A stretch of DNA of 64,000 nucleotides from Corallococcus macrosporus (GCF_017302985.1 NZ_JAFIMU010000007.1:2991001-3055000), one strand, 5' to 3'; shown: positions 35,575-44,597, counted from the stretch's first letter. The notes: a model not told the origin generated them from the sequence alone. Made by a program: numbers and translations.

Positions 35575-36096
35575 ATGTCGAAGGCCTTCACCAAGGAAGA
35601 CGGAAGCGGCGACGAGGGGCTCACCCCGGCGCGTCCCCGGTCGACGTCGGCGGAGCAGCGCTACATCACGCCGGAGGGCTACCGCGCGCTCCAGGAGGAG
35701 CTCCTGGAGCTGCAGGGCCCCGCGCCCCGGGACTGGCCGGAGCTGGAGGCGGGCGTGCGCAAGCGCGAGCGGGAGCGCCGGGCGCGCGAGCTCACCGCCA
35801 TCCTGGAGGACGTGCGCGTGGTGTCGCCGGATCCGTCGCAGGCGGGCCGCGTCTTCTTCGGCGCGTGGGTGGTGCTGGAGGACGAGGAGGGCACCCAGAT
35901 GCGCTATCGCATCGTCGGCCCGGATGAGGCGGACGTGAAGGCGGGGCGGCTGAGCGTGGAGTCCCCGCTGGCGCGTGCGCTCCTGGGCAAGGAGGCCGGC
36001 GAGGTCGTGCAGGTGGAGCGTCCGCGCGGCCCGGTGGAGTACGAGCTCCTCGCGGTGGAGTACGCGCAGTCCGAAGACAGCGCGGCCGCGCCATAG
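35575..36096 (+). CDS. GreA/GreB-like transcription factor with shortened coiled coil
   Basis: 173 residues from the ATG at 35575, placed by the GGGAGGAGGGAG Shine-Dalgarno-like run at 35557-35568. The GreB-type opening YITPEGYRALQEELLEL is at ~29-45. The C-terminal FKBP-like domain is intact (GAWVVLEDEEG, YRIVGPDEADVKAGRLSVESPLARALLGK). The coiled coil is short, and the acidic tip motif usually written GDRSENADY, needed for RNA-cleavage stimulation, is not seen. It may bind RNA polymerase secondary channel without GreB activity, like other Gre-fold regulators. It diverges from the PilZ gene. Confidence 0.78.
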   Translation: MSKAFTKEDGSGDEGLTPARPRSTSAEQRYITPEGYRALQEELLELQGPAPRDWPELEAGVRKRERERRARELTAILEDVRVVSPDPSQAGRVFFGAWVVLEDEEGTQMRYRIVGPDEADVKAGRLSVESPLARALLGKEAGEVVQVERPRGPVEYELLAVEYAQSEDSAAAP

Positions 36097-36105
36097 CGGG
36101 CCGCT

Positions 36106-36822
36106 TCAGCGCTTCGTGGCGATGACGGTGACGAGCCGGCCGAAGGGCTCCGGCATGTCGCCCTCGCGCACCTCCACGTCGAACCCCGCCGCCTCCAGCA
36201 GGACGCGCGCGCGGGGCACGAGGAACGTCAGGTAGTACATGACGAACGGCGGCTTCCAGAGCGCGTTGCGCACGCGCATGGCGGCGTTGAAGCCCTTCGC
36301 CACCCAGTAGCCGGGGTTGAGCGCGGACGGCGGCTGCGCGGTGACGAACACGAAGCGGCCGCCCGGCTTCAGTGCCCGCGCGATGCCCGCGACGAGGCGC
36401 GGCTCGTCCTCCTCCAGGATGTGCCCGAAGGCGCCGAAGCTGGTCACCAGGTCGAACGCCGCGTCGAAGGGCAGCGCCAGCGCGTCGCCGCGCACGAACT
36501 CGAGCGCCGCGGTGCCCGGCGCGTCCGCGAGCCTGCGTTGCGCCTCGTCCAGCATGCCCTGGCTCAGGTCGAACCCGACGACGCGCTCGCGGCACAGCGG
36601 GCGCAGCACGCGCATCGCGGCGCCGGTGCCGCAGCACACGTCCAGCGCGCTGGCGATGCTGCCTTCAGGGCCCACGTGCGCGAGCGCGGCCTGGAGCACC
36701 GGATCCGGCGTGCGGAACGGCGTGTGCTCGAACTTGGGCGCGAGCAGGTCGTAGCCCTCCTCGACGGAGGTGAGGGCCTGCCGTGCGAGCTCGCGGAGGG
36801 TGGGGCCATCGCGGTGGAACAT
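36106..36822 (-). CDS. Class I SAM-dependent methyltransferase
   Basis: 238 residues from the ATG at 36822; a GTG at 36840 would add six residues. Rossmann-type motif I is ALDVCCGTGAA, followed by the acidic VGFDLSQGML, motif II GDALALPFDAAFDLV, and GRFVFVTAQ strand 5. This is the UbiE/COQ5-like class. The C-terminal ~90 residues (NAAMRVRNALWKPPFVMYYLTFLVPRARV) form a cap. Substrate unknown. It converges on the Gre-like gene with 9 bp between stops, and diverges from the next secreted protein. Confidence 0.8.
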   Translation of the reverse strand: MFHRDGPTLRELARQALTSVEEGYDLLAPKFEHTPFRTPDPVLQAALAHVGPEGSIASALDVCCGTGAAMRVLRPLCRERVVGFDLSQGMLDEAQRRLADAPGTAALEFVRGDALALPFDAAFDLVTSFGAFGHILEEDEPRLVAGIARALKPGGRFVFVTAQPPSALNPGYWVAKGFNAAMRVRNALWKPPFVMYYLTFLVPRARVLLEAAGFDVEVREGDMPEPFGRLVTVIATKR

Positions 36823-36947
36823 GGGATGAGGTGTACCCACATCTCCCCGCCCCCGCCACCGGGGTTCGAGACGACCCGACGGGATTTGAATGTTCCGGCG
36901 GGGCCCCCGTCAGTCAGGACAAGCAACTCGGACGGAGGATGGAAGAC

Positions 36948-37433
36948 ATGGCTTTCAAGCTCGGACTCGCGACCCTGGCCTTCGGTGCACTGCTGCTCGG
37001 TTCCTCCACGTCGATGGCGGCGGACTGGCGCGGGCCCACGAAGGCGGATGCGCGCTGGGGCGGCCAGGATGGGTACCGCGGCGGCTGGGAGGCGCCCCGG
37101 GACCAAGCGTTCCGCTACGTGGATGACGACGCGAAGACCCGTCGCTTCATGGGCTGCCGCGGCCCGAACTGCAACTACGGTCCCATGCCCCGTCCGGTGG
37201 ACTCGCGCGGCCGCTACGAGCTGCAGACGGTGGAGCGCTGGGTGCCGGAGCGCTACGAGCAGGTCTGGGTCCCCGAGCAGTGCGTGTCCCGTGGCCGCCG
37301 CGGCCGCCACGTGCGCTGCACGCCGGGCTACTACGACCAGCGCTATGTGCCGGGCGGCTACCAGGCGGTGACGGAGTGGGTCTGGGTGCCGTACGCCGGG
37401 CGCCGCTGGCAGACGGTGGTCTACTACCCGTAG
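36948..37433 (+). CDS. Secreted basic aromatic-rich protein
   Basis: 161 residues from the ATG at 36948, with GGAGG at 36934-36938 as ribosome binding site (a second in-frame ATG sits at 36939). Signal peptide LGLATLAFGALLLGSSTSMA. The mature part is rich in Arg, Trp and Tyr, with two Cys pairs (CRGPNC, CVSRG...RC) and repeats of the W-V-P type (ERWVPERYEQVWVPEQC, EWVWVPYAGRRW). No known family. Probably periplasmic or extracellular. The repeated WVP segments hint at beta strands. Confidence 0.65.
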   Translation: MAFKLGLATLAFGALLLGSSTSMAADWRGPTKADARWGGQDGYRGGWEAPRDQAFRYVDDDAKTRRFMGCRGPNCNYGPMPRPVDSRGRYELQTVERWVPERYEQVWVPEQCVSRGRRGRHVRCTPGYYDQRYVPGGYQAVTEWVWVPYAGRRWQTVVYYP

Positions 37434-37573
37434 CGAGGACCTTGAAGGACTGACGCGACGGACGACGCAGAGGGGAAGCAGGGGACGCGCGGGGCGGTGC
37501 CTGGAGAGGGGGTTCTCCGGGTGTCGCCCCGCGGTGTTTTTCCGCGGGCGGGCCTGTTAGTCAGGGCCCGCAT

Positions 37574-38299
37574 ATGGGGACCGCATTCATCACGGGCGCG
37601 GGCGTGCGCGTTGGCAGCGCGGTGGCGCGCGCGCTGGGCCGCGCCGGCTACGACCTGGCGCTTCACGCGAACCGCTCCATGGAGCCGCTGGAGGCCCTGG
37701 CGCAAGAGCAGCGCGCGCTGGGCCGCGACGTCACGCTGTACAGCGGAGACCTCTCCGACGCACAGGCCGTGGACGCGCTGGGCGCCCGGGTGCGGGAGGC
37801 GCACCCCGCGCTGGACGTGGTGGTCCACAACGCGGGGCTCTACGAACGCGTGGACTTCGCCGACGTGACGCGCGAGCAGTACCGCCGCATGCTCGCCGTG
37901 AACGTGGACGCGCCGTTCTTCCTCACGCAGGCGCTGCTGCCGTCGCTGCGCGCGGGGAAGGACCCGCTGGTGGTGCACCTCACGGACATCGGCGGGGAGC
38001 GGGCGGTGAGCCACTACGCGCACTACTCGGTGAGCAAGGCGGGGCTCGTGATGCTGACGCGCGCGCTGGCGGTGGAGCTGGCGCCGCACGTGCGCGTCAA
38101 CGCCATCTCCCCGGGCGTGGTGGCCTTCCCGGAGCACTTCGACGAAGCGGCGCGCCAGGAGGTGCTCCAGCGCGTGCCCATGGGCCGCGAGGGCAGCGTG
38201 GAGGACGTGGCGCGCACGGTGCTGTTCCTCGCGCGCGAGGCGCCGTATCTCACCGGGCAGGTCATCGCCCTGGACGGCGGAAGGAGCGCCCAGCTGTGA
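37574..38299 (+). CDS. Short-chain dehydrogenase/reductase (FolM/pteridine reductase-like)
   Basis: 241 residues from the ATG at 37574. The cofactor motif GAGVRVGSAVARAL (TGxxxGxG-type variant), the LVVHNAG segment, the catalytic Tyr and Lys in SHYAHYSVSKAGLV and the closing LTGQVIALDGG give a classical SDR. The Gly-x-x-x-variant and the downstream FolB gene (overlap GTGA) fit dihydromonapterin/dihydrofolate reductases of the FolM/PTR1 type. NADPH use is expected, with Arg after the first motif (ANRSM). Acts in pterin/folate metabolism by context. Confidence 0.78.
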   Translation: MGTAFITGAGVRVGSAVARALGRAGYDLALHANRSMEPLEALAQEQRALGRDVTLYSGDLSDAQAVDALGARVREAHPALDVVVHNAGLYERVDFADVTREQYRRMLAVNVDAPFFLTQALLPSLRAGKDPLVVHLTDIGGERAVSHYAHYSVSKAGLVMLTRALAVELAPHVRVNAISPGVVAFPEHFDEAARQEVLQRVPMGREGSVEDVARTVLFLAREAPYLTGQVIALDGGRSAQL

Positions 38300-39087
38300 G
38301 CCAGGAACCCGTGTGGATCCACCCCGTGGTGAACGACGCGCAGGGCCGCCCGCTGGACGTGATGGAGCTGCGCGGGCTCACGGTGGACGTCATCGTGGGC
38401 GTCTACAACCGCGAGCGCGTGACGCCGCAGCCGCTGCGCCTGGACGTGGCGCTCTTCCTGGACGCGCGGCAGGCGGCGGTGGGCGGGAGGCTGGCGAACA
38501 CCGTGCACTACGGACGGCTGGCCGGAGAGCTGCGCTTCCTCCTGGATGCGTGCCGCTTCGAGCTGCTGGAGTCCGCGGCGGAGGCGGTGTGCCGCTACCT
38601 GCTGGCGCCGCCCACGGACGCCGCGCCGCACGCGCACCTGTACGCCGCCACGGTGCGGGTCACCAAGCCGGAGGCGCTGACGGGGTGGGCCATCCCGTCG
38701 CTCCAGGTGCACCGCACCTCCGAGGAGATGGTGTACCGGACGGAGGCGAAGGACTTCGGCCACGTGGACGTCATCCACGAGGGGGCGACCTACGGCGTGT
38801 ACCGGCTGCGGGTGGCGCCGGGGCGCGGCATCCCCCCGCGAGCGGACGGGCACACGGAGGGCATGGAGCTGGTGCTGGGCGCGGGGATGCTCCTGCGCGG
38901 GCAGCCGGTGGGGCGGGGGCTGGCGTTCCCGGGGCCGGGCGTCTTCGGGCACCGCTACGACAACCCGACGGCCACGGAGCAGACGGTGCTGGGGGTATAC
39001 CGGCCCCGGCTGGTGCTGTCGGAAGAGGAGGCCGTCGGGAGCGCCGAGCCCCTGGAGCCGGGCACGCTGTACTACCTGCCCGAGTAG
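38296..39087 (+). CDS. folB: Dihydroneopterin aldolase (FolB)-cupin fusion
   Basis: 263 residues from a GTG overlapping the upstream SDR stop. Residues ~20-125 are the DHNA fold: ELRGLTVDVIVGVYNRER, then LRLDVALFLD and VTVRVTKPEAL. This enzyme cleaves dihydroneopterin in folate synthesis. Residues ~140-263 look like a cupin (GVYRLRVAPGRGIPPRADGHTEGMELVLGAG, GRGLAFPGPGVFGHRYDN, YRPRL), a beta-barrel not normally part of FolB. The fused cupin may bind a pterin product or metal. The FolB catalytic Glu is probably in the RER region, with a Lys in VTKPEAL. Confidence 0.75.
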   Translation: MSQEPVWIHPVVNDAQGRPLDVMELRGLTVDVIVGVYNRERVTPQPLRLDVALFLDARQAAVGGRLANTVHYGRLAGELRFLLDACRFELLESAAEAVCRYLLAPPTDAAPHAHLYAATVRVTKPEALTGWAIPSLQVHRTSEEMVYRTEAKDFGHVDVIHEGATYGVYRLRVAPGRGIPPRADGHTEGMELVLGAGMLLRGQPVGRGLAFPGPGVFGHRYDNPTATEQTVLGVYRPRLVLSEEEAVGSAEPLEPGTLYYLPE

Positions 39088-39163
39088 AACCCGGGCGGCC
39101 AAGCGACGGGGGCGGGAGGGTGTGCTAGCTCTAGGGGCGCCTCGCTCTTGAAGGACGCATCGG

Positions 39164-39910
39164 ATGACCCTGGACCGGCGGATTCAGCTTTTCTTGGTGC
39201 TCGCGGGGCTGTTCATCACCTCGCTGGTGGTGGGCGACATCATCGGGGTGAAGCTGTTCGAGGTGCACCTGGGCCCGGTGGTGGCGGTGATGTCGGTGGG
39301 CATGTTGCCGTTCCCGGTGACGTTCCTGCTGACGGACATCCTCAACGAGTTCTACGGCAAGAAGGTCGCGCGGTTCGTGACGTGGGTGGGCTTCTTCATG
39401 GCCATCTTCACGTTCGTGATTGTCGCGCTGGCCGGCCAGATTCCGTGGGCGCCCATGACGGAGGCCAAGGGCTACAACGGGACGGTGGCGGCGTCGTTCA
39501 ACAACGTGTTCGGCGGCTCGCAGCGCATCCTGATGGCGTCGATGGTGGCGTACCTGGTGGCCCAGTTCCTGGACATCTCGGTCTTCAACCTGCTCAAGCG
39601 CGTGACGAACAACCGGATGCTGTGGCTGCGCGCCACGGGCTCCACGGTGGTGTCGCAGCTCATCGACACGGTGGTGGTGCAGTTCGTCGCCTGGACGGGC
39701 GTGCTGCCCCAGGACGTCATCTTCCGGATCATCTTCACCTCGTACGCGGTGAAGCTGCTGGTGGCCATCGGCCTGACGCCGCTCGTCTACCTGGGGCACG
39801 CGCTGGTGGAGCGCAAGCTGGGCATCTCCCCTGTGGTGCTGGGGGAGGACGGTGAGCCGGTGAACCTCTCCCCCACCGGCACCGAGCCCCCGCCCGCCGC
39901 CGCGGCCTGA
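39164..39910 (+). CDS. yhhQ: Queuosine precursor transporter, VUT/YhhQ family
   Basis: 248 residues from the ATG at 39164 (GAAGGA upstream at 39150). Six hydrophobic segments with signature motifs of the vitamin uptake transporter family: LPFPVTFLLTDILNEFYGKKVAR and the C-terminal QLIDTVVVQFVAWTG. Members import preQ0/preQ1 for queuosine tRNA modification. A ~35-residue Pro/Ala tail is specific to this protein. No preQ1 riboswitch was recognised in the 76-bp leader. It stops 9 bp from the convergent RlhA-like gene. Confidence 0.85.
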   Translation: MTLDRRIQLFLVLAGLFITSLVVGDIIGVKLFEVHLGPVVAVMSVGMLPFPVTFLLTDILNEFYGKKVARFVTWVGFFMAIFTFVIVALAGQIPWAPMTEAKGYNGTVAASFNNVFGGSQRILMASMVAYLVAQFLDISVFNLLKRVTNNRMLWLRATGSTVVSQLIDTVVVQFVAWTGVLPQDVIFRIIFTSYAVKLLVAIGLTPLVYLGHALVERKLGISPVVLGEDGEPVNLSPTGTEPPPAAAA

Positions 39911-39919
39911 AGCGTGGCT

Positions 39920-42529
39920 TCAGCGCGCGTTCGCGGCCGGGTGCTTGAGCACCTGCATCGTGCCGCGCGTGACGCCGAACTGCTCGTGCACCGCCGCGCG
40001 CTTCACCGCCTCCGCGGGTGACAGCCGGCCCGCGAGCAGCTCCTGGTACGCGGCCAGCACGCGCGTGGCCTCTTCACACGTCTCGCGCACGAACTCCACG
40101 CGGAACCTGCGCACGCCGCGCTCCAGCAGCCGGGGCACCAGCGACGCCGCGCTCTGCGCCTGCGCGTTGAACACCGTGTTGCGGCAGCCCACGTCCACGA
40201 TGACCGGGTGCTCCAGGCCCAGCCGGTCCTTCAGCGCGATGGCGTGCTTCTCACACGGCCGGCCACAGGCCTTGTAGTCGCGGCCGTTGGACAGCGTGTG
40301 TGAATACACGCAGTGCTCCGTGTGGAACGTCGCGATGTGGTGGTGCAGCGCCACCGCGAACCGGTGCGCCGGCGCCTGCTCCAAGAGCGCGAAGAGCTGC
40401 TCCGAATCCAGGTCGTGCGACACCGTCAGCGTGTCCAGCCCCAGGCTCAAGAGGTGCGCCGCCGTCAGCGAGTTCGTCACGTTGAGCGAGAAGTCCCCGT
40501 GCAGCACCGGCCGCGACGCCCCCGCCGGCTGCTCCAGGAAGTGCATCATCGCGCCCCAGTGGCGCACCAGCACCGCGTCCGGCCGCAGCCGGTCCAGGCG
40601 CGTGTCGTAGCCCTCCTCGCCCGGCTTCTGCACGCGCACCGTGGCGATGGTGACGCGCAGCCCCGCCGCGCGCGCCCGCTCCACCGCCTTCTGGAGCCCC
40701 ACCATCTCCATCCAGTCCAGCTCCACCTCGGGCAGCCCCGCCGCGATGACGGCCTCCAGTTGCGCGTCGTTGCGGCACAGCGGCAGCAACCGGGGCGCCT
40801 CCTCCGCCGGCCGCGACGCCACCTTCGCCAGCAGGGCCTGACGTACGCCGGCCTCCACCGCCTCCGTGCTCACAGTCCGCGCGGGGCCACGCTCCACGTC
40901 CGCCGTCAGCTCCGCCACCAACTGCCGGCGCAGCGCCTTCAGCTCCGACACCGGCAGGTGCAGCCCCGGCGCCAGCCCGGACGCATCCAGCGCCTCCAGG
41001 TGGAACGACGTGCCGCCCAGCGCGGCCAGCTTGTCCTTGAGCAGCGCCGCGTCCACGCCCGCGCCCCGCGACGGCGCGAGCAGCGTCGTGCCCACGGCCT
41101 CGCGAGTGAAACGGCCCGTGCTCATCCGCACGCGCAGCGGCTCGCCCGCCACGCCGGACACCCGCAGCGACAGCGGGATGCGGCCCTCCGGCTCACCCTC
41201 CGCCAGCAGCTCCCCCGTGCGCCGCGCCAGCGCGGGGTCGCTGTTCAGCCACACGCGCTGCCCCGGCGCCACGCGGTTCAGGTCCGGACCCGGGTGGCCA
41301 AAGCCCAGCACCCACGCGTCGCCCTCGCGCTCCACGCGGAAGATGGGGCCGCCCGGCTCGTGCTTGTCCTCCGGCGCGCCCGCGTCGAACACCACGCCCA
41401 TGCCCGGACGCGGATCCACGTCCGCGGGGTCGGGCTCGCCCGTGAGCGGCGCGGACACGTTGCCCGCCGGGGCCTCCGGGCGCTCGTCACCCAGGCCCAG
41501 CGCGCCCGTCCACGGCCGGTCGTCCGGCACCACGAGCACGTCCTTGCCGGACACCGCATGCACCCGGCCCAGGTACAGCCCACGGTGCTTCGGGAAGCGC
41601 CCCTCCACCAGCGTCTGGTGGTCGGACCCCGCCAGGAACCCGTGGGAGAAGCCGCGGCTGTACGACAGCGACATCTCCGCCAGGTCCTTCGCCAGCCGCG
41701 CGCCGTCGGGCTTGCCGGCCATCACGCCGTCCAGCCAGCGGCGGTAGCCCTGCACCGTGCTGGAGACGTACTGCGGCCCCTTGAGCCGGCCTTCAATCTT
41801 CAGGCTGTGCACGCCGATGTCCGCCAGCTCCGGCACCGCGCGCACGCCCGCCAGGTCCTTGGGGCTGAGCAGGTACTTCACCTCGCCCAGGTCGCGCGTC
41901 TCGCCGTCCACCACCAGGTCGTACGGCAGCCGGCAGGACTGCGCGCACTGACCCCGGTTCGCGGACCGGCCGCCCCAGGCCTCGCTCGTGAGGCACTGGC
42001 CGCTCCACGACATGCAGAGCGCGCCGTGGATGAAGACCTCCAGCTCGATGTCCGTCTGCGACGCCAGCCGGCGGATCTCCGCCACCGACAGCTCGCGCGG
42101 CACCACCATGCGCGTGAAGCCCAGGCCCGTGGCGAACCGCGCGCCTTCCGCGCTGGACAGCGTCATCTGCGTGGACGCGTGCAGCTCCAGTTGGGGGCAC
42201 ACCGCCCGTGCGAGCAGCGCCACCGCCGGGTCCTGCACGATGAGCGCGTCCACGCCCGCCTTCGCCACGCCGCGCAACAGGTGCTCCACCACCGGCAGCT
42301 CCGGCTCGAAGACCAGCGTGTTCAGCGTCACGTAGGCCCGGGCGCCCGCCCGGTGGATGAGCCCCACCGTCTCCGGCAGCCTTTCGAGCGAGAAGTTCTC
42401 CGCGCGGGCGCGCGCGTTGAAGCCCTCGTCGAGCCCGAAGTAGACGGCGTCCGCGCCACTGGCGAGGGCGGCACGCAACGACTCCAGGTCACCGGCGGGG
42501 GCGAGGATTTCGGGGCGTCGGGGAGGCAT
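39920..42529 (-). CDS. rlhA: U32 peptidase family, RlhA-like 23S rRNA hydroxylation protein
   Basis: 869 residues from the ATG at 42529. The U32 opening PEILAPAGDLESLRAALASGADAVYFG and a conserved iron-sulfur-type Cys set (LCMSWSGQCL, NRGQCAQSCRLPYDL, CGRPC) are present. A second half with the long C-terminal domain (VIVDVGCRNTVFNAQAQ) gives the two-domain length of RlhA/YdcP. In E. coli, RlhA hydroxylates 23S rRNA C2501, and relatives TrhP/TrhO act on tRNA uridine. The exact RNA target here is inferred by length and Cys pattern. Confidence 0.8.
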   Translation of the reverse strand: MPPRRPEILAPAGDLESLRAALASGADAVYFGLDEGFNARARAENFSLERLPETVGLIHRAGARAYVTLNTLVFEPELPVVEHLLRGVAKAGVDALIVQDPAVALLARAVCPQLELHASTQMTLSSAEGARFATGLGFTRMVVPRELSVAEIRRLASQTDIELEVFIHGALCMSWSGQCLTSEAWGGRSANRGQCAQSCRLPYDLVVDGETRDLGEVKYLLSPKDLAGVRAVPELADIGVHSLKIEGRLKGPQYVSSTVQGYRRWLDGVMAGKPDGARLAKDLAEMSLSYSRGFSHGFLAGSDHQTLVEGRFPKHRGLYLGRVHAVSGKDVLVVPDDRPWTGALGLGDERPEAPAGNVSAPLTGEPDPADVDPRPGMGVVFDAGAPEDKHEPGGPIFRVEREGDAWVLGFGHPGPDLNRVAPGQRVWLNSDPALARRTGELLAEGEPEGRIPLSLRVSGVAGEPLRVRMSTGRFTREAVGTTLLAPSRGAGVDAALLKDKLAALGGTSFHLEALDASGLAPGLHLPVSELKALRRQLVAELTADVERGPARTVSTEAVEAGVRQALLAKVASRPAEEAPRLLPLCRNDAQLEAVIAAGLPEVELDWMEMVGLQKAVERARAAGLRVTIATVRVQKPGEEGYDTRLDRLRPDAVLVRHWGAMMHFLEQPAGASRPVLHGDFSLNVTNSLTAAHLLSLGLDTLTVSHDLDSEQLFALLEQAPAHRFAVALHHHIATFHTEHCVYSHTLSNGRDYKACGRPCEKHAIALKDRLGLEHPVIVDVGCRNTVFNAQAQSAASLVPRLLERGVRRFRVEFVRETCEEATRVLAAYQELLAGRLSPAEAVKRAAVHEQFGVTRGTMQVLKHPAANAR

Positions 42530-42797
42530 GCCTCTCTAACTACCACGCCCACCCCGGCTGCTCCCGACTTGATGCCCGTCCACCCACCGGGCGGGCGCCC
42601 GTCCCGTCCCGAGGGACCCACCGATTCCAACCCAACCCCCTGCGTCGGACAGTGCTTGGCGTGACAAGGATTCCAGTGTCAAAGGTATATCCGCTGAATG
42701 TTTGTCTTTGATTTGCGCGGTGATATTCCTTGAGGCAGGCGCGCAGGGCAGGGGGATGCCAACAAGAACCGCGCGCCCATTTCCGAAAGGATGACCC
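42530..42797. promoter_or_regulatory. Divergent intergenic region, rlhA-like gene / acyltransferase-like gene
   Basis: 268 bp. The right half (42655-42740) is AT-richer than its surroundings. TGACA and TGTCA (42663-42667 and 42676-42680 approximately) form a short inverted repeat. No near-consensus promoter was identified and no coding gene is seen. Confidence 0.3.
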
Positions 42798-43931
42798 ATG
42801 CAGCGCGAGCAGGTGTCGGGGGCGCGCTCCGCCTCTGGACGGCTGGAAGCGGTGGATGCCATGCGGGGCACGGTGATGCTGCTCGTGTTCCTGTCGCACT
42901 TCGCGGATGCGTATCTCTATCCGCTGGGCGGTGAGGCCGCGCACCTGCGCGAGCGGCTCAACCTGCTGACGAGGCTGGCCACGCCCGGCTTCATGGTCAT
43001 CAGCGGTCTGATGCTGGGGCTGCTGTACGCGCGCAGCCGCGACTTCGGCCCGCTGCGCGCGCGGCTCCAGCGCCGGGGCCTGTTCCTGCTCACCGCGGGC
43101 CACCTGCTCATCGTGCCCACGTATCGCTTCTGGCCGGACGAGTCGCTGGTCCTGCTGCGCGCCCTGCCGGTGACGGACACGCTTGGCGTGGCGCTGTTCG
43201 TGGGGCCCTGGGTGGTGACGCGGCTCGGCGGACGGGCCCGCGCGATGCTGGGGCTGGGGCTGTTCGCGCTGAGCTGGACGGTGAGCCTGTGCTGGTGGCC
43301 GGAGTGGGTCGTGGCGCGCGCCTTCAAGGAGGTCTTCTTCGGTCAGCGCGAGCTGTCCGTTCTGCTCTCCGGCTTCCCGGTGGTGCCGTGGCTGGGCGTG
43401 TACCTGGTGGGCAGCATGTTCGGCGAGTGGCTGGGGACCTGGGGCCGCGCGGACGTGAAGGGCGTGGGCCGGCGCTTCGAGCTCGTGGGCCTGGGCATCG
43501 CCATGGGCGGCGCCGGGCTGGTGGTGCTCCACATCGCGATTCACCACCTGTGGCACGGCGCGGGCTTCGACACGCTGATGGCGCTCACGTCGCAGGCGCA
43601 GAAGTACCCGCCGGGGCCCGCCTACGTCGCGCTCTATGGCGGCACGGTGCTCGCGCTGCTGGGCCTGCTGATGCGCGCCGAGCAGGCCGGCTACCTGTCG
43701 CGCTACCTCAAGGCGGCGAGCGTCATCGGGAGGCACTCGCTGCTCGCGTTCGTGCTCCAGTTCTACGTGTACTACGTGGGCCTGTACCTCCTGCGGCTGC
43801 ACTACACGCCGCTGTGGCCGCTGATCTTCGTCCTCACCGCGGGCCTCCAGTGGTGCGCCCTGTACGCGTGGGACCTGCGCGACCGCGCCCGTGAGGCCTC
43901 CACGCGCCTGCCTACGGCCGTCGCGCGCTGA
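42798..43931 (+). CDS. Multi-pass membrane protein, DUF1624/HGSNAT-like acyltransferase
   Basis: 377 residues from the ATG at 42798. The N-terminus RLEAVDAMRGTVMLLVFLSHF is typical of DUF1624 (heparan-alpha-glucosaminide N-acetyltransferase-like) and related acyltransferase-3 membrane proteins. About ten hydrophobic helices follow (FMVISGLMLGLLYARS, RGLFLLTAGHLLIVPTY, IGRHSLLAFVLQFYVYYVG). The IGRHSLLAFVLQ segment fits the conserved end of the family. It likely modifies a sugar or lipid in the inner membrane. No substrate evidence. Confidence 0.75.
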   Translation: MQREQVSGARSASGRLEAVDAMRGTVMLLVFLSHFADAYLYPLGGEAAHLRERLNLLTRLATPGFMVISGLMLGLLYARSRDFGPLRARLQRRGLFLLTAGHLLIVPTYRFWPDESLVLLRALPVTDTLGVALFVGPWVVTRLGGRARAMLGLGLFALSWTVSLCWWPEWVVARAFKEVFFGQRELSVLLSGFPVVPWLGVYLVGSMFGEWLGTWGRADVKGVGRRFELVGLGIAMGGAGLVVLHIAIHHLWHGAGFDTLMALTSQAQKYPPGPAYVALYGGTVLALLGLLMRAEQAGYLSRYLKAASVIGRHSLLAFVLQFYVYYVGLYLLRLHYTPLWPLIFVLTAGLQWCALYAWDLRDRAREASTRLPTAVAR

Positions 43932-44013
43932 AGGCCGGGCAGGGGAGCGAGCGACCCCATGCCGGGTGGCGGACCGCGAACCGCGTCCCCACCCTTTGGC
44001 GCAGGAGGTCGTG

Positions 44014-44292
44014 ATGCCCGAGGTCGTCGTCTACATGAAGCGCACCTGCCCCTATTCGCGCCAGGCCATGGCCCTGCTCGACGAGAAGGGCTGCGAGTTC
44101 CAGGGGGTGGACATCGCCGCGGACGAGGAGCGGCGCGAGGAGATGATGGAGCGCTGCGGCCGCCACACGGTGCCGCAGATCTTCATCGCGGGCCGCCACG
44201 TCGGCGGCTGTGATGACCTGTACGCGCTGGAGGAGCGCGGGGAGCTGGATGCGCTCCTCGGCCGTGAGGCCCGCGACTCCACCTCGCCCTGA
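44014..44292 (+). CDS. grxC: Glutaredoxin (GrxC-type)
   Basis: 92 residues from the ATG at 44014, with CAGGAGG at 44002-44008. The dithiol redox site CPYS, preceded by VVVYMKRT, the cis-proline VPQIFI and the glutathione-binding GGCDDLYAL give a standard class I glutaredoxin. It reduces disulfides with glutathione in the cytoplasm. A terminator-like hairpin follows at 44314-44347. Confidence 0.92.
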   Translation: MPEVVVYMKRTCPYSRQAMALLDEKGCEFQGVDIAADEERREEMMERCGRHTVPQIFIAGRHVGGCDDLYALEERGELDALLGREARDSTSP

Positions 44293-44597
44293 CGCCTTGG
44301 CCATCGCCGTGCCCGGGCCGTGCCTTCCATCCGGAGGACACGGCCCGCGTGTTTCCAGGGCACCCACGTCGTCCCTCCGGGCAGTGGCCCCACTCTGCGC
44401 GCGGTGCCTACGCTCCGGCACATTCGCGGGCCCTTGTCGCCAGGCCCAACCGCGCGGATTCACATTCCTGCCCGGCTGCCCTGCGACCCGGCGTCACCGG
44501 CGTCCCGGGCTGACGGGGAATGCGCGGCACACGTGTTCCCGTTGCCGGCCGACCCCGCGAGCGCACCCCCGCGCCGTGAACCCCACGAGGAGCCCAC
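44293..44597. other. Intergenic region after glutaredoxin
   Basis: 305 bp without a supportable gene. The first part contains the hairpin at 44314-44347. The rest is GC-rich without recognised promoter boxes. The downstream beta-helix gene has a clear GAGGAG ribosome binding site at 44586-44591. Confidence 0.5.
44314..44347 (+). terminator. Hairpin with 9-bp perfect arms after glutaredoxin
   Basis: CGGGCCGTG (44314-44322) pairs exactly with CACGGCCCG (44339-44347) around a 16-nt loop that can itself pair in part (CCT/AGG). It stands 22 bp after the glutaredoxin stop. No U-tract, so probable but not a canonical intrinsic terminator. Confidence 0.6.

Noticed and set aside
39088..39163. preQ1 riboswitch upstream of yhhQ
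   Set aside because: The leader is 76 nt, and no preQ1-class hairpin plus A-rich tail was recognised.
40313..42664. A 783-codon open frame opposite rlhA
   Set aside because: Its translation is dominated by Arg, His and Gln with no domains, and the opposite strand codes for a full U32 protein with conserved Cys motifs.
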